Notes under the pieces: generated by a model
Database searches by the model: none
Seen by the model: the letters and a program-made list of their open reading frames with translations, nothing else
Told to the model about the DNA's origin: nothing
Assembly: GCA_030620155.1 (NCBI GenBank)
Contig: JAUXFF010000004.1
Location: 1 to 48,238, forward strand
Reading direction: 5' to 3'
DNA length: 48,238 bases
Source: Candidatus Cloacimonadota bacterium
GTDB lineage: Bacteria > Cloacimonadota > Cloacimonadia > Cloacimonadales > TCS61
Made by a program: the position numbers and the translations under genes
Shown: piece after piece, positions 42,239 through 48,238 of the stretch
Numbering within the stretch: position 1 is the first letter of the stretch
How the letters are laid out: the number at the start of each line of letters is the position of its first letter

Positions 42239-43363
42239 ATGGCACAAGCATACTCAGCCGGTTTAACGGTTACAGATAGTATCGTTCTGAAAAAAGACAG
42301 AATACTTCCTTTGAAAGGTACTGTAAAAGTAAAAAAAGGTGATAAAGTAAAAGCAGAAGACCTGGTTGCCGAAACCTTGCTCCCGGGAAAAGTTGTTCCT
42401 TTTAACCTGGCAAATAAATTAGGAGTACCACCCAATTTTGTAAAAGAATATATCAAAATAAAAGCAGGTGATGAACTAAAAAAAGGCCAGGTTATTGCTG
42501 AAAGTAAGGGTTTCTTTGGTTTATTCAAAACTTCAATCAAATCCCCCATCGATGGCGAAGTAGAAAATATTTCCAATATTACAGGACAATTATTATTACG
42601 AGAACCAAGAATCCCTGTTCAAATAAAAGCTTTCATAGACGGCCTTGTCGTTGAAGTTATCGAAAATGAGGGAGTTATTATCGAAAACAAATCTGCCTAT
42701 GTTCAGGGAATTTTTGGTATTGGTGGTGAGACTACCGGTAAGCTAAAAGTTCTTGCTGAATCTCCCGATGAAATTATTGAAGCAAAAAAAATTGATGACT
42801 CGTGTAAGGATAAAATAATTGTAAGTGGCTCGATGGTAACTTATGATGTTATTAAAAAAGCCCAAAATGTAGGGGTTGGGGGTATCATCACTGGGGGTAT
42901 TGATGATCGTGACCTGAAAAAACTCCTCGGGTATAACATCGGTGTTGCAATCACCGGTCATGAAGATATTGGAATAACAATTGTCGTTACCGAGGGTTTT
43001 GGGAAAATCAAAATGGCAAATAAGACATTCGAACTACTCAAAAAATTTGATGGTCACAAAACATCTATCCACGGAAAAACCCAGATAAGAGCCGGAGTTA
43101 TGAGACCTGAAATTATTATTCCCATTAAATTTAAAGAAGAAGAATTAAAAGTTCCGAAAGAACATATGCCTACTTTAGAAATCGGAACAACTATCAGGGT
43201 TATTCGCCAACCGAATTTTGGAGTTATAGGAAAAGTTACCGGTTTGCCGGAAAAACTTACAAAAGTGGAAAGTGAGACCCTGGTCAGAATACTGGAAGCC
43301 AAGCTGGAAAACGGACAAAAGGTCACTATCCCCAGAGCTAATGTTGAGGTTATTGAGGAATAA
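42239..43363 (+). CDS. Uncharacterised protein with barrel-sandwich and KOW-like segments, partner of the GlmL-like gene
   Basis: 374 residues, soluble. It opens with KKDRILPLKGTVKVKKGDKV, then KIKAGDELKKGQVIAESKGF and SIKSPIDGEVENIS, which look like lipoyl/RnfC-type barrel-sandwich hairpins without a biotinyl or lipoyl lysine motif. A middle domain has IVSGSMVTYDVIKKAQ, GGIITGGIDDRDLKKLLGY and VAITGHEDIGITIVVTEGFG. The end is KOW-like (IRVIRQPNFGVIGKVTGLPE and a final VTIPRANVEVIEE). It sits 43 bases after the GlmL-like ATPase, with GGAGGATGTAA before the ATG. No function is known to me. Confidence 0.7.
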   Translation: MAQAYSAGLTVTDSIVLKKDRILPLKGTVKVKKGDKVKAEDLVAETLLPGKVVPFNLANKLGVPPNFVKEYIKIKAGDELKKGQVIAESKGFFGLFKTSIKSPIDGEVENISNITGQLLLREPRIPVQIKAFIDGLVVEVIENEGVIIENKSAYVQGIFGIGGETTGKLKVLAESPDEIIEAKKIDDSCKDKIIVSGSMVTYDVIKKAQNVGVGGIITGGIDDRDLKKLLGYNIGVAITGHEDIGITIVVTEGFGKIKMANKTFELLKKFDGHKTSIHGKTQIRAGVMRPEIIIPIKFKEEELKVPKEHMPTLEIGTTIRVIRQPNFGVIGKVTGLPEKLTKVESETLVRILEAKLENGQKVTIPRANVEVIEE

Positions 43364-43384
43364 ATACCCTTTCTCAGTGAAAAA

Positions 43385-43419
43385 AATAAAAGGGACAGCA
43401 CAATGTGTTGTCCCTTTTT
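43385..43419. terminator. Bidirectional terminator between convergent genes
   Basis: AAAGGGACAGCACA and TGTGTTGTCCCTTT form a long stem (one G-U pair) around 43388-43416, with T-runs at the right end on the plus strand and A-runs at the left giving T-runs on the minus strand. It lies between the 42239 gene and the convergent lipoprotein gene at 43433. Confidence 0.9.
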
Positions 43420-43432
43420 CTAATATTTATTT

Positions 43433-44056
43433 CTAATAATATGCCAATATCACATATTGTTCATCCACAAACAACTCTACAGGTCCGTAATAGTAAAGTT
43501 CATAATTATCAAGAACAACCCTGAATTCATAAGTAATAGGATTATCGTTTGTGGAAGGGCTCAACCTGCTCCAGGCAGAATCTCCAGGTGCGATATCATA
43601 AATAATAGGTATAAAGTTACCTTGATTTTTAGAAACTGAAAGATCATTAATAAATCTATCAGAGATATTAACAATTTTAACACCGGCATGAGTCGGGAAA
43701 GCATGGACTTTAGTAGTTTCATCAGGATGGACAATAAGTGTTGTTTCCGTAAAATAATCACCAGTAGGGTTCCCGCTCAGATCGCCTTCCTGCATCATGA
43801 ATGTTTCACCTTCCAGTGATAGATCAACCTTTTTGTCATCACCACCCCAGAACAGGAATTTTTTCCCTGTATTTATAGAAACAGATTTTTTTTCTGGCAA
43901 ATTGTCCGGGTCTTCCGAACCCTTAAGTACATAATCGTTCCCTTTTATAGTGAAGTATAATGCGTGTTCCGTTTTATTAACGATTTTAATATTTCCTTCT
44001 GTTGAACATCCAATTAACAACAATATTGGAATAACTATCAATAAGATTTTTTTCAT
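43433..44056 (-). CDS. Predicted lipoprotein of unknown function
   Basis: 207 residues with a clear lipoprotein signal (ILLIVIPILLLIGCSTEG, cysteine about 17). The mature part looks like two beta domains, each opening with a similar strand: IKIVNKTEHALYFTIKGND and VKIVNISDRFINDLSVSKN. No known family was recognised. It begins 16 bases downstream of enolase on the same strand with GGGGGAAAATT as ribosome binding site, so it is probably cotranscribed with eno. Confidence 0.7.
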   Translation of the reverse strand: MKKILLIVIPILLLIGCSTEGNIKIVNKTEHALYFTIKGNDYVLKGSEDPDNLPEKKSVSINTGKKFLFWGGDDKKVDLSLEGETFMMQEGDLSGNPTGDYFTETTLIVHPDETTKVHAFPTHAGVKIVNISDRFINDLSVSKNQGNFIPIIYDIAPGDSAWSRLSPSTNDNPITYEFRVVLDNYELYYYGPVELFVDEQYVILAYY

Positions 44057-44072
44057 AATTTTCCCCCATAAA

Positions 44073-45374
<1,302 letters not shown>

Positions 45375-45461
45375 CTATACTAAGACCTAAGACCGTTTGT
45401 AAGTTTTAGAATTTATGAACAAACATAAACAGCATAAGTCTCATTTGCCTTGTTATTAAAT

Positions 45462-46397
45462 TTAACTCTTAAATATTTTCTCCATTGCTTTTAAAGAACC
45501 GAGCATTGCAGTAGCTTCATAAGGAACTATGACAGTTTTATCTTCTTTTTGTACAATTTCATTGAATGCTTTAATATATTTTACAGCCAGTAAATATTGG
45601 GCAGGGTCCGTTCCTGTAGCTTCTACTGCTTTAGAAACTTCCCTTATTGCTCTTGCTTCTGCTTCTGCAATAAGTACTTTTGCTTGTGCTTCCCCTTCTG
45701 CTCTTTTAATTTTGGCTTCTCTATCTCCTTCAGCGATTAGAATATTAGACCTTTTCTCACCTTCAGCTTCCAGAATTCTTGCACGACGGTCTCTCTCAGC
45801 GCGCATCTGTTTCTCCATTGCAATCCTGATTTCTTCGGGAGGACTAATATCCTGTAATTCAACACGATTTACTTTTACTCCCCATTTATCTGTTGCATCA
45901 TCAAGAATATCACGTAATTTGGAATTAATCGTATCACGGGAAGTCAATGTCTTGTCCAGGTCCAATTCACCTATCACATTACGAAGAGTTGTCTGTGTGA
46001 GCTTTTCAATAGCATGGGGAAGATTGAAAATTTCATAAATTGCTTTTACAGGGTCGGTAACTTGAAAATATAATAGTGCATCGATTTCAATGGAAACATT
46101 ATCACTGGTAATTACATTCTGGCGTGGAAAATCATAGACAGTTTCACGAAGGTCTATTCTGGTTTCCGTTTTTATTTGGACATACTTATTACCCTTGAAA
46201 TCTGTCTTGACAAAACGCCAGTTAATCGGGCGTGATTTATCAACAACCGGCCAGATAATGTGCAATCCACTTTCTAATGTCCTGTTATACTTTCCCAATC
46301 TTTCAATTATCATAACCTGGGCTTGTTTAATTATAACTAAACCTTTCGAAATAAGTATTAACACAAAAATTGCTAAAATTATAAATACTATGGTCAT
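45462..46397 (-). CDS. SPFH/stomatin family membrane protein (paraslipin, QmcA-like)
   Basis: 311 residues: an N-terminal membrane helix (IVFIILAIFVLILISKGLVI), an SPFH/PHB domain (about 25-190, AQVMIIERLGKYNRTLESGL, DFPRQNVITSDNVSIEIDA) and a charged coiled coil rich in Ala, Glu and Arg (RARILEAEGEKRSNILIAEG onward). Such proteins form oligomeric membrane microdomains and act with NfeD partners or proteases. Its ATG overlaps the nfeD stop by one base (TAATG), the widely conserved pairing. Confidence 0.93.
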   Translation of the reverse strand: MTIVFIILAIFVLILISKGLVIIKQAQVMIIERLGKYNRTLESGLHIIWPVVDKSRPINWRFVKTDFKGNKYVQIKTETRIDLRETVYDFPRQNVITSDNVSIEIDALLYFQVTDPVKAIYEIFNLPHAIEKLTQTTLRNVIGELDLDKTLTSRDTINSKLRDILDDATDKWGVKVNRVELQDISPPEEIRIAMEKQMRAERDRRARILEAEGEKRSNILIAEGDREAKIKRAEGEAQAKVLIAEAEARAIREVSKAVEATGTDPAQYLLAVKYIKAFNEIVQKEDKTVIVPYEATAMLGSLKAMEKIFKS

Positions 46398-46831
46398 TAT
46401 ACCTCCTCTATAACATTTACTATTAATTTATTTCCTTCAAATGAACTTACCCTTATTTTTGTGCCTTCTGTTATTCTTTTTCCATCCTTTGAAACAGCAG
46501 ACCATTCTTCCCCACCGATTTTTACATAACCTCTTCCATCATCGGGAATCTCTTTAATCACCAAACCTTCTTTATCCTTTAAGGCAAAGATATTAGTTTC
46601 TTCAGTAGTTTGGGAAATCAACTTCTTACTAAATTTTCTCAAATTCAGGAATACTATAAAAGTAATAACTGCAAATATTAATATTTGAAATCCAATCCCA
46701 TTAATTAGTAATGAAGCCAATCCTGTTAAAATGGCTCCGATGCCAAAACTCATAAACAGAAATCCCGGGGTAAATATTTCTATTATCATACATATTATAC
46801 CAATTCCTACCCAAATCATCCAAGGATGCAT
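46397..46831 (-). CDS. NfeD family membrane protein
   Basis: 144 residues of the short NfeD type, without the serine protease domain. Hydrophobic segments in the first 80 residues (WVGIGIICMIIEIFTPGFLF, ILIFAVITFIVFLNL) are followed by an OB-fold domain of about 55 residues: LKDKEGLVIKEIPDDGRGYV, KIGGEEWSAVSKDGKRI and GTKIRVSSFEGNKLIV. It is thought to partner with the SPFH protein encoded directly downstream. AGGAGGAAATT precedes the ATG. Confidence 0.92.
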   Translation of the reverse strand: MHPWMIWVGIGIICMIIEIFTPGFLFMSFGIGAILTGLASLLINGIGFQILIFAVITFIVFLNLRKFSKKLISQTTEETNIFALKDKEGLVIKEIPDDGRGYVKIGGEEWSAVSKDGKRITEGTKIRVSSFEGNKLIVNVIEEV

Positions 46832-47172
46832 AATTTCCTCCTTTATCCCGACGTCTTGTCGGGGCGTAACGTAGTGAAGATCGAAGCTAAATTCTTCCTT
46901 CAGTCACGGCGTCTTGTCTGGGCGTAACAAAGTGAAGCCTGAAGCGAAGCGAAGCCGGATAGTCACGTCGTAACAATATTCTTCTCTCTTTTCTTTGCGT
47001 AGACGGATTGCTTATCTTTAGCGAAGCCGGATTGCTCCTTTTAGATAAATTTCTGAATTATCCACAAGCGACTTTTCTCATTTTTCTCTCAATTTATCTT
47101 TCATAATATTTTTTACACTACCATGTACCACCATTGTCCCAATGGTAGATTTTTCCCACCGGGGCGGTGGGG
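46832..47172. repeat. Intergenic region rich in GC palindromes and short direct repeats
   Basis: 341 bases without a gene. Palindromes: CCCGAC/GTCGGG (46847-46863), ACCATTG/CAATGGT (47130-47146) and CCCACC/GGTGGG (47155-47171), the last directly after the stop of the next gene. Direct repeats: CGTCTTGTC-GGGCGTAAC-type units at about 46852 and 46909, and GCGAAGCCGGAT at 46949-46960 and 47021-47032. Composition contrasts with the AT-rich genome. A single TTATCCACA is at 47058-47066. No open frame is convincing. Confidence 0.7.
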
Positions 47173-48066
47173 TTACTTACTTTCATTATTTCTTTCTTCT
47201 CTTTTCTCTTCTTTGTTCTGATCTTCATCTTTATATACTCTTTTTATTTTCTTTCTAGATGGTTTATCCCTTGAATAATAGTAATATGAAGAAGAACCTT
47301 TGGAAGTTTTAATTCCTAAAACCTTCATCAATTGCAAAATTAAAATCATTATATAATACAGAATCAGTAAACTTATAATCAAAATAATCAAGGTTAGCCC
47401 GGTTGTTTTTAAAAATACTTTTACGCTGTTTAAAAAAAGATTACTATCATTAATATCCCCTTTTATAATAACCGAGACCAGATGAAATTCTTCATTATGT
47501 TTCCAGATAGTCTCCTGGCTTGATAAACTATCAATTTCTACCTGAATTTTTTCAAGTTGAATATTATACTGTTTTACTCTTTCCGGAATTGTGCTTATAC
47601 TTATTAAGCTCTGTAAATGATTCCTGGTCAATTCTTTATTTTTCAAATGTTCTGCAATATCCATTCTAAAAAGATGAAGTTCTTTGGATTGCGAGTTTTC
47701 ACTTTCCAGTCCTTCGATTTGACGAAGTGCTGAAATGCCTTCTTTAAATAGAGAATCTTGAATTTCAAATAAGGCTAAAAAATAATTTTTCCTATATTCA
47801 GTTAAAATGGGAGATATATCATTCTCAGAAAACATCTCCTGAAGATTTCTAATTGCTTCACCTTTAATAGAAACACTATAATTCATTTCCACTTTTTTCA
47901 TATTTGAAGAATTTTTAAATAATCTGTCAATTCTTGAAGTATCTACTGAAACTTTTCGGGGAGAAAGATTTCCATAGAAATTAGACCTCTTTAAGCCAAT
48001 TCCTATCGATATTATGAAAATTATTATAACTACAAAATATTTTGTGCTTCTGCGCATTCTTATCAT
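47173..48066 (-). CDS. Membrane protein of unknown function
   Basis: 297 residues. A hydrophobic helix near the N-terminus (YFVVIIIFIISIGIGL, about 9-24) and a longer one near 220-245 (TTGLTLIILIISLLILYYIM) enclose a helical, probably coiled-coil extracytoplasmic part with many Leu, Glu and Lys; the C-terminus is basic, then highly charged (KRVYKDEDQNKEEKREERN). No family was recognised. ATG 48066 follows GGAG at eight bases and abuts the recN stop codon, so it is coupled to recN. Confidence 0.65.
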   Translation of the reverse strand: MIRMRRSTKYFVVIIIFIISIGIGLKRSNFYGNLSPRKVSVDTSRIDRLFKNSSNMKKVEMNYSVSIKGEAIRNLQEMFSENDISPILTEYRKNYFLALFEIQDSLFKEGISALRQIEGLESENSQSKELHLFRMDIAEHLKNKELTRNHLQSLISISTIPERVKQYNIQLEKIQVEIDSLSSQETIWKHNEEFHLVSVIIKGDINDSNLFLNSVKVFLKTTGLTLIILIISLLILYYIMILILQLMKVLGIKTSKGSSSYYYYSRDKPSRKKIKRVYKDEDQNKEEKREERNNESK

Positions 48067-48238
48067 TTACTCAACTCCTTTTTTTAATATCTCATCAGCA
48101 TATTTTAAAGCCAGATCAGTTTTTGATCCTGAAAGCATACGAGCAATCTCTCGTCTTTTTTCCTGTTGATTTAATTCTTTCACTTCAACTTCAGAATGTT
48201 CTGAGCTGCTAATTTTATTTATTGCAAAATGCTTATCA
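48067..48238 (-). CDS. recN: DNA repair protein RecN, C-terminal end (partial)
   Basis: The minus strand is open from the window edge to TAA at 48067-48069 and gives the last 57 residues. DKHFAINKISSSEHSEVEV is followed by LNQQEKRREIARMLSGSKT and ALKYADEIL. The H-F-x-I-x-K start, the R-x-x-EIARMLSG motif and the A-x-x-x-A-x-x-LL end are diagnostic for the RecN C-terminus. RecN is an SMC-like ATPase of double-strand break repair; its head and coil lie outside the window. Confidence 0.88.
   Translation of the reverse strand, partial: DKHFAINKISSSEHSEVEVKELNQQEKRREIARMLSGSKTDLALKYADEILKKGVE

Noticed and set aside
45529-46038. 169-residue plus-strand open frame
   Set aside because: It lies fully antisense to the SPFH protein gene, whose family motifs are clear. 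The long open frame reflects the repetitive Ala/Glu/Arg codons of the coiled coil.
47058-47066. Perfect DnaA-box sequence TTATCCACA, possible replication origin
   Set aside because: It is single in this gap. Other exact copies lie scattered inside genes (for example in plsY, comF and the lamin-tail gene), as expected by chance in AT-rich DNA. No cluster or AT-rich unwinding region is associated.

Overview
The window is AT-rich, gene-dense bacterial DNA with short intergenic gaps and standard stop codons. Three large secreted proteins end in a type IX-style, FlgD-like C-terminal domain (motifs such as YPNPFNP and KGQKVKTL). Together with the low GC, SLBB export proteins and lipoproteins, this fits a Gram-negative member of the Cloacimonadota or a nearby Fibrobacterota-Chlorobiota-Bacteroidota-type lineage. 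That assignment comes from recalled motif style, not a database search. No tRNA, rRNA, CRISPR array, integrase or transposase gene was seen.

Layout. 1-3.7 kb: tail of an acetyltransferase-like gene, then fakA-fakB-plsY, a set for activating exogenous fatty acids and placing them on glycerol-3-phosphate. 3.9-7.7 kb: the conserved rpmH-rnpA-yidD-yidC-jag block plus a metallo-beta-lactamase-fold gene. 7.8-10.95 kb (minus): a ComM/YifB ATPase and a lamin-tail-domain secreted protein. 11.1-20.9 kb: an accessory island of secreted beta-helix proteins and surface lipoproteins, flanked by two direct copies of the 3' end of the nnr gene and containing a tandem duplication with one truncated member. 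20.7-26.6 kb (minus): a six-gene operon with nnr, a sensor kinase, mazG, a membrane-linked gluzincin, a single-domain response regulator and a UvrC-like protein. 26.9-30.4 kb: mfd interrupted by two in-frame TAA codons. 30.6-34.0 kb: SLBB export protein, sugar epimerase and aminotransferase for surface polysaccharide. 34.1-39.0 kb: a lone etfB, lgt, a lipoprotein, purB, a degenerate phosphatidylserine decarboxylase-like gene and pssA. 39.1-43.4 kb: comF and a three-gene cluster built around a GlmL/MutL-like ASKHA ATPase. 43.4-48.2 kb (minus): lipoprotein, enolase, SPFH/NfeD pair, a membrane protein and the end of recN.

Themes. Much of the window serves the cell envelope: phospholipid synthesis (fakAB, plsY, psd-like, pssA), membrane protein insertion (yidC, yidD), lipoprotein maturation (lgt), polysaccharide export and large surface proteins. 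DNA repair is represented by mfd, the UvrC-like gene and recN. The most unusual items are the doubly interrupted mfd, the nnr-flanked secretome island, the UvrC-like protein that keeps its cysteine cluster but has lost its nuclease motif, the Psd-like protein lacking the Gly-Ser cleavage site, and the small protein/GlmL-like ATPase/KOW-protein cluster.
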